Positions 41,766 to 54,035 are shown, numbered from the stretch's first letter. The stretch: DNA of 64,000 nucleotides from Nematostella vectensis (GCF_932526225.1 NC_064048.1:1231340-1295339); one strand, 5' to 3'. Translations and numbers: made by a program. Notes: generated by a model not told the origin, from the letters alone.

Positions 41766-43325
41766 CACCCATTCCCCACATGCCCAGTAAACATACCGAT
41801 TCCCCACATACCCATTCCCCACATACCTAGTAAACATACCCATCCCCAAATACCCAGTAAACATACCCATTCCCCACATACCCAGTAAACATACCCATTC
41901 TTCACATACCCTGTAAACATACCCATTCCCCACATGCCCAGTAAACATACCCATTCCCCACATACCCATCACACATACCCATTCCCCACATACCCAGTAA
42001 ACATACCCATTCCCCACATACCAATTACACATACCCATTCCCCACATGCCCAGTAAACATACCCATCCCCAAATACCCAGTAAACATACCCATCCCCAAA
42101 AACCCAGTAAACATACCCATTCCCCAAATACCCAGTAAACATACCCACTCCCCACATACCCAGTAAACATACCCATCCCCAAATACCCAGTAAACATACC
42201 CATCCCCTACATGCCCAGTAAACATACCCATTCCCGACATACCCAGTAAACATACCCATTCCCCAAATACCCAGTAAACATACCCATTCCCACATGCCCA
42301 GTAAACATACCCATCCCCAAATACCCAGTAAACATACCCATCCCCCACATGCCCAGTAAACATACCCATTCCCACATACCCAGTAAACATACCCATTCCC
42401 CACATACCCAGTAAACATACCCATTCACACATACCCATTACACACACCCATTCCCCACATGCCCAGTAAACATACCCATTCCCCACATACCCATTACACA
42501 TACCCATTCCCCACATGCCCAGTAAACATACCCATCCCCAAATACCCAGTAAACATACCCATCCCCCACATGCCCAGTAAACATAGCCATTCCCCACATA
42601 CCCAGTAAACATACCCATTCCCCCCATATCCAGTAAACATACCCATCCCCCACATACCCAGTAAACATACCCATCCCCACATAACCAGTAAACATACCCA
42701 TTTCCCACATACCCAGTCAACATACCCATCCCCCACATACCCAGTAAACATACCCATTCCCCACATACCCAGTAAACATACCCATTTCCCACATACCCAG
42801 TAAACATACCCATTCCCCACATACCCATTACACATACCCATTTCCCACATACACAGTAAACATACCCATCCCCAAATACCCAGTTAACATACCCATTCCC
42901 CACATACCCATTACACATACCAATTCCCACATTCCCAGTAAACATACCCATTCCCAACATGACCAGTAAACATAAACTTTCTCCACACAATACTGTTTTG
43001 GACAGTACATAATAAAAATTATACAAAGGGAAGTATCAAACTTCCGAGCTTTCATTTGAGTGCAAATGTGAAACCTAGTTTTTTGTTTGATTGTCCATTT
43101 CGTACGAGACATACTCCAACCACAATTATTCTAATCTCTGTCCTATAATTACTATCTGGTTTCTAAAGGAGTTACACTTAACCTATATGATACTAGTAAA
43201 CTGTGGGTAGTCACTGGACCATTTACCTTCAAAAGCGGTGGGTAAACTAAACAAAAACACACTGTCCTATTAACTTCAGGCAAGCTATCAGCTTTTCAAT
43301 CTGAAATATAAAGTTATTTAAAACT

Positions 43326-43479
43326 GGGGTGTAGCCATGGGGGTGGCTTAGGGTGGTGGTCACGCTCCCCCCCCCCCCCCCTTCCTTCCTTCTAGCAGCC
43401 AAAAATACAGTAAATTATAAGACATTATCTAAAAAATACAGGAGAAAATGCTATGTTACAAATCCTGGTTACGCCGCTG
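43326..43479. mobile_element. MITE-like element related to the 7976-8250 element
   Basis: The left end reads TGGGGTGTAGCCATGG; the right end in reverse complement reads CAGCGGCGTAACCAGG. Both resemble the GCAGSGGCGTAGCCAGG termini of the element at 8 kb. The interior contains a poly-C run. No coding capacity. Confidence 0.5.
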
Positions 43480-43550
43480 AAATATAGTATGTTTCGTCAC
43501 TTTGCGTTATTTTCCATGCGACAGCAACGTTGGATTCGTGCCCATCTCAC

Positions 43551-43644
43551 GTAGCCTCGATTTCCAGCCGTCGCTAGGCCCCATCCGCCCTACTATGGGG
43601 GCACGTACTGCGGGCTCACAGAAACGAGCTGGAAATCAAGCCTA
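43551..43644. mobile_element. small hAT-like MITE
   Basis: The inverted ends are GTAGCCTCGATTTCCAGC and, in reverse complement, TAGGCTTGATTTCCAGC. They are flanked by the direct repeat CATCTCAC (43543-43550 and 43645-43652). An 8-bp target duplication fits the hAT superfamily. At about 94 bp it can only be non-autonomous. Confidence 0.65.
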
Positions 43645-43699
43645 CATCTCACGTCGAGCAGGTCGAGTTGGATGGAGAATCAACCGTTTTTGAATGTTA

Positions 43700-46600
43700 G
43701 AAGGCCGGACATGTTTTCAAGCCTGGAACTAAATAGCTAGACGTTTACATAGAGGTTACCATAAATTCCATTGTTTAAAGATAATGCTGCCATTTTTTTT
43801 TCGAATACACCTCACATCACCGTCCACATAATTTAGTGTGATTTTATTATTTGAGACATATTTTTGGTCTCTAAATGTGATAAACCAGGCTATTTCTTCA
43901 CAAAAAATAGAAAGATGACCCATATGGGAATCAAGTTTATTCTTAAAACGCTGTTTAATTTCCATAGTGCAATAAATTTGGGCTTTTCGCATCATGTCTT
44001 GATCAAATTGGAATAGAATCACAAACGAAAACAAATAAGTTGATAACGAGAATCCGAAATGAATGGCAAGATTCTTAGACGAAAGTGCAATTGGGATTCA
44101 TTAGGGAAAAAGTCGATAATGAGATATGAGATCAGCTCGATCAGTCGATAATGAGATATGGGATCAAATCGTCTGGCACGCCACCAGCAATTTAAAATAA
44201 ACAATTAGTAGTGGCTCTAGTAAGAGCTTTGGTTAAACAACCGAGGAAAAAACATTCCAAATAGAAAAAAATCTCAAGAGGTTGGGCACTTTTATCAAAA
44301 ACGTATTGTTTAGACAAGCACGAAACAACTACTGCAGATCTACACCTCAATTTCATTCAATTTCTTTTTGGACAAAGTCTAAAGGAGAGATCCACATTAT
44401 TGTTTTATACCCAGCTTCCTTAGTCTCCAGCTTGGAGGATTTGAAAACCCAAACGTTTTACCGGAGACGCGTGGTTTGTAGACAAGGTTGATAAAATACA
44501 CAGCAGAGTACTAAAGATTCCCATCGCCCACGCCAGGTGTAAATACTCCCTTTAAGTGCTAGGATCATTTCTGAATACCCTTGCTTATCCCTCATTTTAA
44601 GCACTCACAAAAGTGAACAAGAGGCGAATGTATCTCGCTTGGAGTTACCCCCGCTACGAGTGCATGATTGAGAATTAGAATTGTACTCACAGTATCATTT
44701 TATACCACCGATCAGGAAAACAATTCTAAACTGAAAATGCCTTCTATTTTTCTGGAAAAAAAATGTTTTGCCTTTTTAAGTTAAAAACGGTTGTTCTGCA
44801 TGTTTATTTTCAGTCTAACCTCTGATTTGATCCAGGTCCACAGTGTCAAATCCCCTCCTAACCTTATAACAAGAAACTTAAATATCCCATCCCTTGAATT
44901 CCCAAGAAAATGCTCATCTTCTAAAGCTACAACATTTTCTTTAAATCCATAGAGTGCATACTTAGTTTCCTGCTCTGATTGTATGTTAGATATTTCAAAA
45001 TTAAATGTACTTCGTTTAATGATTATTTCTTACAGCATATGCTGTGAATATAAAGACAAAGAAAATAGCAATTGAAACCAGCCATCCAAGGTGGCTGTTA
45101 AAATATATAATTTTTCCTTTGGGCAGTTAATTAAAGATGAACTCTCAAAAGTAATCAGTGATTTCTACATTACCAAAAAACCATCCCCGAAAATACCGGA
45201 AATGGTTTCCGGTATTTCATACTTGCGTGCGCGATTTTCTGAAGGGGCCAGCACTGTCTAATAAATCTTGCTAAGAGAAATGATCATTCGCCGCTTTCAC
45301 TTCAATTTCAAATATTTTTTTTTCGCGGGAAGTTTATCTTGACATGGCAGAATATTAAAAAAATATTTTTGATGCAGTACAGTTGCTCTGTATTCACAGA
45401 CACCTTTTCGCTAAAGACGGACTTTGTAGGCAATATGTTGACTCGATTGCGCGAAACGGGAAGAAAGTTTGAACGATATTTAAAAAAAAACAAGGTGTGC
45501 TTGTAAGAAATAATGCTAGTTTATATTTTTTATAACAATATAGCTAGTAATAGCACTTATTCTAAGATCTCGCATTAGCAAGAAGAAAAAGTTACAATTT
45601 CAATTGGTTTTATTTTCTCTGGAAACCAGATGTTGAAATGCGTCTGTTTTCCCTTCCTTGCCTAAAATACAACTATTTTTAACAAGCCTGTTTACATTAA
45701 ATGCATTTAGTATCTACTAACCTAATTTCATTCCGAACGTCATGTGTCTTGCTTATGGCCAAAGTTTAATTTATCTTTGCTCTTGGTTTCCTAAAATTCA
45801 AACAAATCTTAATTCATACGGCGCCTGAACAATCCAATTTGACTAGTCTTAAGAAAGCCAGTGCACATAGTTATTGATTAGCAAAATTTACGCTAAGTAA
45901 TTTCCCATTGCTGCAGATCAAGTACAAAGCCAATACTTTTAAAATGTGGCAAAGTCTTTTTTTTCTTAGCTTGTTACTTTTCAAGTTAAGGTTTATCTGA
46001 CTCGTGCTGCTTTCCAATCGTGAGCAAAACCCACCTGTGAAAATACCCTGGCGCGAATAATCACTAGGTCTGAATTTCTCGGTGGGGGATGGAGTAAAAA
46101 TGGAGCGAGCCATTTATAATACTTAAGATCAAAATCTCAATGTCCACGATTTCATTATTACTATCCTGGTTTATTTTTCCAAAACACGGTCGGTACAAGT
46201 TCTAACATTATGACATAAGCATTTGGTGCCCGCCAAGATTCAAAGAGATGGTAAAAAAGTTTTGTAAAGTTAGAGCTAGAGTGTTGGTTGGGTTTTTCTC
46301 TTTTTATTTGATTTTTCTTCCATGGAAGATGTTATTGCGGGAAGGATTAAATTACGATTCCCACTCGGAGCGCCATCTGGGTGTTTCTAATGACGGAGGG
46401 CATTTTCCCCGTATAATAGTCATAAACTGGGGAATATTGCACGAGTTAGATTGAAACTTCCTAAATCCATCAGTACACTTAACAATATCAGAGGCTTTTA
46501 ACGATAAGAGTTCCATCCCTTATCGCGACCACGATAACAATAATAACACTGCTAATCCTCAAGAATAGAACTCGCCCTATACTAGTAAATAAATAAGGGT

Positions 46601-46900
46601 TCCCTTGGGTGAGCAAGCGCTTTACGACCTTTGTCTCGGGGTTCAAATTATGACATTATTTCAACGGTAAGATGCCCTATCAAACAAGACCTACATCTGA
46701 GATATGTTGATTAGTGGGAGGAGGTGTCGCTTGCGTATTTTAATTCTACCATTCGCGCATCGGCCAGCGACTCTTTATTACAAGCCCGAAAACATAAGCA
46801 GCTGAGTTTGCGCAAGGTAGCAGTACGGCTAATATCATAAGCGGAAGCGGGTCGTGCATCTGGTCTTGACGAAGCGCTCAAAAGCTCTCCACACAAGTGC
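43700..46900. other. intergenic DNA without a recognisable gene
   Basis: AT-rich sequence with only short open frames on either strand. A small direct repeat (GTCGATAATGAGATATG) occurs twice around 44112-44160. No exon with both a convincing frame and splice sites was found. Confidence 0.5.
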
Positions 46901-46940
46901 AACTTTCTCTCAGAACAACAAGGACGACCCGGATAACAAG

Positions 46941-49900
46941 ATGATCGCACGGAAAGGTTTTCTCGCTTTGCTTCTCGTCTCTCTGCTCGTCATGGTAATG
47001 ACGAGTCCTTTTCAGGAAAAAGAAAAAAGCAAAGGTGAGTTTCATGTCTTTTTTCTAAGTGTTCAAGATTCTACTCTGAGTCTAGACTCAAACAGTATCC
47101 TCTCCATTGCTTGAGATTCTAAGGTGGGCAGTTATTATAAGATGATCTCCGGTCATTTTGAAGCGCCATTTCTACAGACTGCCCCTCCTACAAGGGGATC
47201 CTATCAAAACGCAAAAACACCGAAGAAAACGTACTCGAGAGCTCTAGCATTTCCCTAAAGCCACATACCGTTAAAAACACAAGGTGTTAATTCAGGAAAA
47301 TTTCTAACGAGATTGCGAAGTTCTCAAGGCGTCATAAATAATTTCCCATTGCGCACGACTTTCTACCACAAAGATAGTAGTGCGATAAAATAAAACATTC
47401 CTGATATTTATTTGGCACGGTGGCTTGTGTGAGACCGAGCCACTAATTTGCGCCTATAAAACTCTAATACCCCAGGTTATTTCTTTACTAATTTTTTAAC
47501 ATGCGATCTTTTTGGACAGTTAGTACGGCAGATGGCTAGCAAATGATTTTAATGTTGCTTTTCTTTTCATTGTCACTTTCCGGTGTTGGGAACATATATC
47601 ACTTTTTGCCTTTCCGTGTGAAAACGAATCAAGTTAATTGCTATAGATTAAATTTAAAGATTTCGGCCTGCACGGTATGTTTAAGGAATTGCCATATATT
47701 TTTCATAAGTTGAAAAATCATCTATTGAACACCAGCAAATAGAAAGGGGTATTATTGACGCAATCGTCAATTGGGGGAAATTAGAAGTGTAAATGTACAG
47801 CTATGGCTGGATTACTGGCATCGCATTTCCTTTACGGTACGAAACGGATATTTCTTAAATTTGTAACAATTCGAGCTATTGACTATCACAACCTTGTAAC
47901 GCAATCATGGGTTTATTGGTTCTTGTGCTAAGGCCGCGGCTTGGTTTGATAATGCATGGGAAATGTAAACCACAGAGGAACATAAAGCGAGGGGTATGGG
48001 GCGCGTACAATGACTCCGGGCCTTTAATAGCAACATGCACGCTTTAACAATACCCACCGCATATTTGCATTAACAATTATTTCAAATAGTAATGACAGCA
48101 CATCGTCATTCAATTAACCGCAACATAAAAGCAGACGCTTTAAAAACCTGAAGCTTAAAGAATAATTACAGTGCTGGACTTACAGATACTGTCCTAATAA
48201 GGGTTTAGGATCCAATATGATCTTTAAGGTTCCAGATAAAAGAGTTCTAATATGATGATATCACTCCATTGCCTTTCAATTGGATTACCAGACTTAAAGA
48301 TTTTCCGCGACGCCCGTTTATGATGTCAATAAAGTGTTTAAATAAACGGTTTTGTCAGATTGATAAAGTTCCATGAGGTTATATTAGTTAGTTTTCTTGT
48401 GGGACGATCTTCAATATCGAAATTTAAAGTCTGGGGTTTTCTCGAGAATCACTATTTTATAAATAATATTTTACGCGGTGCCCGAACAGCCTTAAGAAAC
48501 GCATCCTTTTTTTTAGCGGTTTTGTCAGTTTGATAAAGTATTCAATAAAGTAGTATTAGTTAGTTTTCTTGTTAGACGATCTTCTATTTCGAAAAATTTA
48601 AAGTTTATGCTTTTCTCGATAATCACTATTTTAAATATTGTTTATGTATTGCCCCTAAAACCTTAAGAAACGCATCCGTTTTTGGCTTCGCGGTATAAAA
48701 AGAATTTGCCAGTCTAAAAATAGAGACTAAATATTGAAAATCGAATTTCATCATTATCAGTTTTTACTATGATTTTTGCCTAGCTGGGGGTTTTGGTGGT
48801 TGGGGATTTTGTGATTTTCTTCCCCGATATCTAGCTAGTCCTCGAGACATAAACAACGCTACGGTTAATCAGTTTAAGGGTAACAGTTATCCAGAGGCAT
48901 TAAAAACATTTTAACGGTACGGTGATAAGAAGGTGGAGAAATGTCATTAACAGCCATTTTATGGCTGTGTAAATGATGTTGAAATAAAAAACATATTTCT
49001 TCTTTATGATGTTAGTGCGAGTAAATTAATAAAAGATAGGTCATGGACGCTCTCTAATTTGCTAAAAAAAACGTACTAGCATTCATTGACAGTCTGTAAA
49101 AAAGGTGAGATAAAGTCGATTCATTAACACATTCTTCATGTGTAAGTGGGACGTTTCCTCAGTTCCTTTTTCGCTCAGTTCAATACTTTTAGCTTTAATA
49201 ATATAATTTATCAATTATTTTTTTCACTTTTTTTACCGACCTGTTCGTATTTAAAAATCTAAAGAATTTGGAATATTATTTATTCTGCATAAACCTTCTT
49301 AGTAAAGCTAGGCTACGCACTTGCCGGGGCAGAATCAGATTTTATCAATGTTTCCTTGTATGTGTAACTAAAAGATATGTAGAAAAATAACAACTGTGAT
49401 GAGATAAAACAGAAACACCAACCCTCCCACTCACGAAGCTCGCTACAAAAAAATCTGTTTTAGTAATTTGGTTCAGCTTACATTATACCTTCAATTATCT
49501 TTCCGTCTGTAGACTTTGGAGGTCTGTTTCGATCTTATTTCTTGTATCGCAGCATGGTGTAGTATTAGTATGGCTAGAGAAGAATACATACATTTTATTG
49601 ATGTAAGACAAAGCACCTGTACTTGAAACCTTTTTCTCCGATTTTTCAATGATTTTTTTGGTGGTATATTATTGCTTATTAGTCAACTAGTCTACTAGAA
49701 AACTTCTGTTATGTCATCACTAGATATGGCTGAGGTAGTTAAGGTAAAGGGCATACAAGATAATCACCGATACACACCGAAAAAGCTAAGAAATGGTAGT
49801 TAAACTTGTGCGTTCGTTTTGTTGTTGAGTGAAAAAAGGAGTAGATCAGTAAGATCGGGGCTGGAGAAGAACGGCTTGTTTTCCTTTAAACACAGAAATC

Positions 49901-51293
49901 TTTCGAGACAGTACACAGAACCCGATTATGCTAATGAAACCCTGCCTTTCCCGTCGATCAGAGACTTACTTGGCATGTGGTTTTGTAGGCTATGAAACCC
50001 TATGAATTCAATCTGCATAAGTAGTGATAGAATTTAATAATCAAAACAATTTAAAACGATACATGTTTTCTTGGCAGGAGTACTTTCTCGGATGGCTAAG
50101 CGTGAACGGGATACGTGGAGGGCGATGGGTCGAGATCTGGATGACTATAGCAGATGGTACCAGAGCAAGAGAGCTGTTGAGGGCTGTTCCACATGTTGCA
50201 GCACATGGTGGTAGGTTGCATGCAATGTGTTGCGAGTTGTAGGTCCACACAGCCAGCACATGGTGGTAGGTTGCATGCAACGTGTTGCGAGTTGTAGGTC
50301 CACACATGCCAGCACATGGTGGTAGGTTGCATGCAACGTGTTGCGAGTTGTAGGCCCACACAGCCAGCACATGGTGGTAGGTTGCATGCAACGTGTTGCG
50401 AGTTGTAGGTCCACACAGCCAGCACATGGTGGTAGGTTTCATGCAACGTGTTGCAAGTTGTAGGTCCACACAGCCAGCACATGGTGGTAGGTTGCATGCA
50501 ACGTGTTGCGAGTTGTAGGTCCACACATGCCAGCACATGGTGGTAGGTTGCATGCAACGTGTTGCGAGTTGTAGGTCCACACAGCCAGCACATGGTGGTA
50601 GGTTGCATGCAACGTGTTGCGAGTTGTAGGTCCACACATGCCAGCACATGGTGGTAGGTTGCATGCAACGTGTTGCGAGTTGTAGGTCCACACAGCCAGC
50701 ACATGGTGGTAGGTTGCATGCAACGTGTTGCGAGTTGTAGGTCCACACAGCCAGCACATGGTGGTAGGTTTCATGCAACGTGTTGCAGGTTGTAGGTCTA
50801 CACAGCCAGCACATGGTGGTAGGTTGCATGCAACGTGTTGCAGGTTGTAGGTCTACACATGCCAACACATGGTCAGCCACACAGGCCTGTAGGCTGGGTT
50901 TTGGTTTAGGGTTTCCCGCGTCCCACCCCCCCCCCCAAAAAAAAAAAAAAAAAAGCGGGTTTTTTTTTTCAATACTCACCTAAAAATAGGATAGAAATTT
51001 ACGTCGTGGGGAGGGGTGGGGGTCCGCACCACGCGCATCTACAGGCGGGTGCGTAAGGTGCGCGCGCATCGCCCCTTCCCCTCCCAACGCCTTGCCTACT
51101 AAAAAGTGGGTCATGAGACCTATGACTGCCCCCCCTCCCCCCCGCAAATCCTTGGTACGCGCTTGACGCATGGAGAAAACCCTAACTGCTTACTTCATCT
51201 ATCAATTGGTACGGACAGTCAGAGTAATCAGAGTTCGCTCTCTCTTACAGGTGCGCAATGGTTAACGAAGAAGGCTGCCACTGCGAACATTGA
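46941..51293 (+). CDS. six-cysteine secreted prepropeptide, copy A (three exons)
   Basis: Reconstructed exons are 46941-47034, 50078-50207 and 51251-51293, giving 88 residues. Exon 1 encodes a signal peptide (MIARKGFLALLLVSLLVMVM) and a Lys/Glu-rich start of the propeptide. It ends in phase 1 at AAAG before GTGAGT. Exon 2 (acceptor TTGGCAG) encodes a charged propeptide ending QSKR, a dibasic site of prohormone-convertase type, then AVEGCSTCCST. Exon 3 (acceptor TCTTACAG) supplies the last three cysteines and a stop at 51291-51293. The Trp codon is split TG|G by intron 2. The predicted mature peptide is about 25 residues with C-x2-C-C-x3-C-x7-C-x-C. I recognise no named family; a toxin, neuropeptide or antimicrobial role are all possible. 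The gene at 54994-58953 shares the cysteine plan, the exon phases and the split Trp codon. Exon 3 could also be read in another frame (30 codons), but only this frame matches the paralogue. Confidence 0.6.
48347..48677. repeat. diverged direct duplication of about 165 bp in intron 1 of copy A
   Basis: Segments 48347-48507 and 48516-48677 align along their length. Both start CGGTTTTGTCAG, share ATTAGTTAGTTTTCTTGT and ACGATCTTC, and end CCTTAAGAAACGCATCC. The divergence is substantial, so the duplication is old. No function is suggested. Confidence 0.7.
50200..50872 (+). repeat. 55-57-bp minisatellite that includes the splice donor of copy A exon 2
   Basis: About 12 head-to-tail units each run from AGCACATGGTGGTAGG through TTGCATGCAACGTGTTGC to GTAGGTCCACACAGCC; the 57-bp variant has CACATGCC. 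The first unit starts inside exon 2, so the exon end CACATG and its donor GTGGTAGG are repeated in each unit. TTGCATGCAA is a perfect 10-bp palindrome. Open frames across the array on the minus strand are artefacts. Confidence 0.95.
50873..51250. other. rest of intron 2 of copy A: C/G-tract sequence
   Basis: The stretch contains poly-C plus poly-A tracts at about 50925-50953 and more C-rich blocks to about 51145. These look like remnants of the C/G-tract MITEs (CTTGGTACGCGCTTGAC near 51152). No coding sequence is seen. Confidence 0.4.
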
Positions 51294-52456
51294 TAAGACA
51301 GAAACCAACATCTCCCGCCAAGCAAGCATGAACTATAAATAGTAATCGCAATAATAATAGCCATTAAGTATCTTATACACAGTTTATGCAAAAACATGAT
51401 CGCTTATAATCTACTTGATAAGAATCAGCTCGATTGTCATTGTAGACTGTTTTTTATGTTTTAGAGTGTTTTCAAAGTACAAAGGGCTGGTTTAACAGTA
51501 GAGAATCTAGACATTGCAAGCCAGTGGAAAGACCAGTGCCCTTTAAATTTGAGCAAAGTTAATCACATTAGCTAATGTTGATTTATTTTTAACAAAATAT
51601 GATGATCTATATTTTCATGAGTTCAAAGCTTGTACTTTTTTAAGTCACATTCTTTCAAACCAACAACCGTTTATTTATTCCTTCGTGAAATAATTAAATT
51701 CAACCTTTCATTTGTGAGAGTGTGTTATTCTTTGAGACTCTTTTCTGGATTGATATGGAGCTGGAATCTCCATTTGATGATCAACCATAATCCCCCTTTT
51801 ATGTCCACCTTCTTCCCAGGTGCCATTGTACGAATACCCGCTTTTAACCAAATACTATATTTCTGCTTAATACATTTCTCTGGTTGCTTACCTCCTCTTA
51901 ATTTTTGCCGAAATCTAGGAGGTTCTAGGTTTTATCTGGGAATTTTTTTGTTTTAATTTTAGGCTTTCAGTAAACGAATAGTTCACAAAAAAACTTTTTT
52001 CTTCCCCTTAACCTGCCCTTCTAAGCACAACAATTAGTACAGATATTAAACCATTTGTCTTGATTTTCTATTGTGCATTGTTTTTAAACATGGTGGTAAA
52101 GGGGGGGGGGGGTGGATGTTGTGGGGGGCTTCAAATAGAGATAGAGATAGATTGGGGATGACGGCATCATAGCCCAGCGGCAGTTTTCAGGGGATCGTCT
52201 CGTTCCAGGCCTTTTGGGAGAGCGACACACAAACTCAGGGCAAATTAGGGTCTGATTATCATTGAAATATCGCATACATCCGCATTATTTAAACATAAGG
52301 GTAAATCGATAAACTAATCGAGAAAAATGCCTAGGGTGGGGGGGGGGGGAGGGGCATAAAAACAGACGAGGGTGATCGTCAGGTTATGGTTATCAGGTTT
52401 TATTACCCCTAAGAGCGAGATAGCACATCGAATGTGGTCGAAGCAATTTCTAACCG

Positions 52457-52460
52457 TATG

Positions 52461-52534
<74 letters not shown>

Positions 52535-52537
52535 GTA

Positions 52538-52626
<89 letters not shown>
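52457..52626. repeat. (TAA)n microsatellite, left flank of retrotransposon fragment
   Basis: About 57 nearly pure AAT/TAA triplets with two AGT interruptions. The retrotransposon-derived frame begins immediately after it. Poly-Leu and poly-Tyr frames over it are artefacts. Confidence 0.97.
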
Positions 52627-52628
<2 letters not shown>

Positions 52629-53835
52629 AATGAAAGCGTCAAACCAGCTCGCACATCCAGTGCTGTCATACCTAATGTGGTCGATGCATTGGAACTTGAC
52701 AGACTTGAGAGAGATAGACAGAAAGGCAAGGAAAATAATGAGTGAAAATGGCGGGAAACACCCACTCGGATCAACAGCCCTCATATACCTCCCGAGGGCA
52801 CTTGCTGGGTGTGGAATGAAGTCGGTCGAGACGAAATACAAGCACACAAAAATCAAGACGGCCCTGAAGCTCTACTCCAATCGGGATACAAGCATGGAAG
52901 TGGTTAGACGCTTTGAGGAGCTATCGTCTACCAAGGGTCACCAGTCCTGGTGAAGGAGGCCAAAAAATATGCAAGTGAACTTGCCCTATCACTCGAGCTC
53001 ACATATCCAGGGCCCACTTGTTTTGGAGAAGACGGAGAAACCATCGCCACACATTACGGAAGATAGCTGATGGAGCAAGGCAAAGCAAGATGGAAGAAGA
53101 AAAATGGCAAGAAAAGTTACTCAAGAGCAGATGGGAAGATGAGGAGCTGGATAGACCAGGCTGCTTCGCGTGGATGAGAGAATGGCGAGATGCCCCCACC
53201 CACACCATTGCAGGCATAGTGGAGATGTACGAGCAGCAAGTTCCAACCAAGCTCTACTCGGCTAGGAAAACCTACACCTCGCCATCTGATGACATTATGT
53301 GTAGATTGTGCGGTACAACTGCAGAGAGCTTGGCCCATGTTCTCGCGGGCTGCCCAGCTCTCGCCCAAAGCAAGTATCTAGCACGACATAACGCAGCACT
53401 ACAGATGAAAGATCTGAAGCTGATAGAAGCAACTCCTCCATGGTGCTCTACTATGGTACCGAAGCCCACCTACGAATCCCAGAATGCCAAGGCATTCTGG
53501 GACGTCCCAATGTTTGCAGAACACACTCATGTACTACAGAACAGGATTGACGCCCGCATTATAGACCATAAGCGAAAAGAAATTCTAGCGATTGAGATGG
53601 CGTGCCCGTGGATGGAGAACAGAAGGAAGAAAGATGAGGAGAAAACGCTTCAGCTCCGCTGAGATGGGAGCTGAAGCAACAGTACCCCGGCTATAGCATC
53701 AAGCAACACAACATAGTGATGGACGCGCTGGGAGATTGGTCCCAAGACGTGAACACCTCGATGAGGGAGATATTCGGCGCGCGTGGCCGTGATGTCCTAA
53801 AAGGATGCCGAAAGCAGTGCTCTCAAGTTCGTTAA
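52627..53835 (+). pseudogene. 3' end of an RLE-type non-LTR retrotransposon (R4/Dong-like), frameshifted
   Basis: Four consecutive frame segments encode one continuous protein end: about 52630-52930 (frame 1), 52938-53065 (frame 3), 53020-53660 (frame 2) and 53665-53835 (frame 1). At least three frameshifts therefore disable it. The first part contains IDRKARKIM and LPRALAGCGM, as seen downstream of the reverse transcriptase palm in such elements. Next comes a CCHC knuckle, C-x2-C-x8-H-x4-C, at about 53300-53355 (CRLCGTTAESLAHVLAGC) followed by LARHN. A restriction-like endonuclease region follows (RIDARIID then AIEMACPW, where the family norm is RPD and IDVAVP). The reverse transcriptase palm itself is missing, so the copy is 5' truncated. 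(TAA)n repeats flank it on both sides. Confidence 0.75.
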
Positions 53836-54035
53836 ATATTGTAAGGACGCTGAAAGTGCTAACAAGATAAACTTCTTACTGAACTTTATAGAGATTGGAC
53901 TATTTGTATTGATTTATTTTTACATTTCTTAATTTTATGTTATACCTAGAATTTTGAAAGGGGTATTCTAAGATACAGTTTGGGTTACGCATGCGCCCCT
54001 CTCTGTATATAGGCTGACATACATATGTTGTACAA

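Larger units (their letters stand above)
11632..42974 (-). repeat. 28-bp satellite, G-rich strand on minus (about 31 kb, over 1,000 units)
   Basis: The same 28-bp unit as at 8.8-10.3 kb, in the opposite orientation. On the plus strand it reads ACCCAGTAAACATACCC plus ATTCCCCACAT. Unit variants (27-bp, CCCATCCCC, CCCAAAT, CATGCCC, shortened units such as CCCATTACACAT) are arranged in longer patterns that recur, so the array has higher-order structure. The left end (11.6-12.5 kb) and the extreme right end (42.9 kb) are the most degenerate; the centre is homogenised, as expected for satellite turnover by unequal exchange. All the Gly/Tyr/Val/Trp/Cys-rich open frames here are artefacts of a stop-free G-rich strand. 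Confidence 0.97.

Noticed and set aside
8823-42974. Dozens of open frames up to about 600 codons rich in Gly, Tyr, Val, Trp, Cys and Met, suggesting silk-like or membrane repeat proteins.
   Set aside because: The G-rich strand of the 28-bp unit has no stop in any frame, so all frames are open by composition. The period is not a multiple of 3, unit length varies, and no non-repeat domain, leader or conserved frame exists.
11632-42974. CRISPR-like alternation of constant 16-nt and variable 12-nt parts.
   Set aside because: The variable parts are drawn from a few point variants of one sequence and there are no cas genes. This is a eukaryotic satellite with higher-order structure.
46248-46454. 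68-codon frame with a hydrophobic N-terminal stretch, considered as another signal-peptide gene.
   Set aside because: It has no cysteine plan, no donor in a matching phase and no partner exon before the next gene.
50041-50979. 312-codon minus-strand frame with ATRCMQPTTMCW repeats.
   Set aside because: It is the antisense of the 55-57-bp minisatellite in intron 2 of the six-cysteine gene copy A; several frames are open and nothing outside the repeat supports it.
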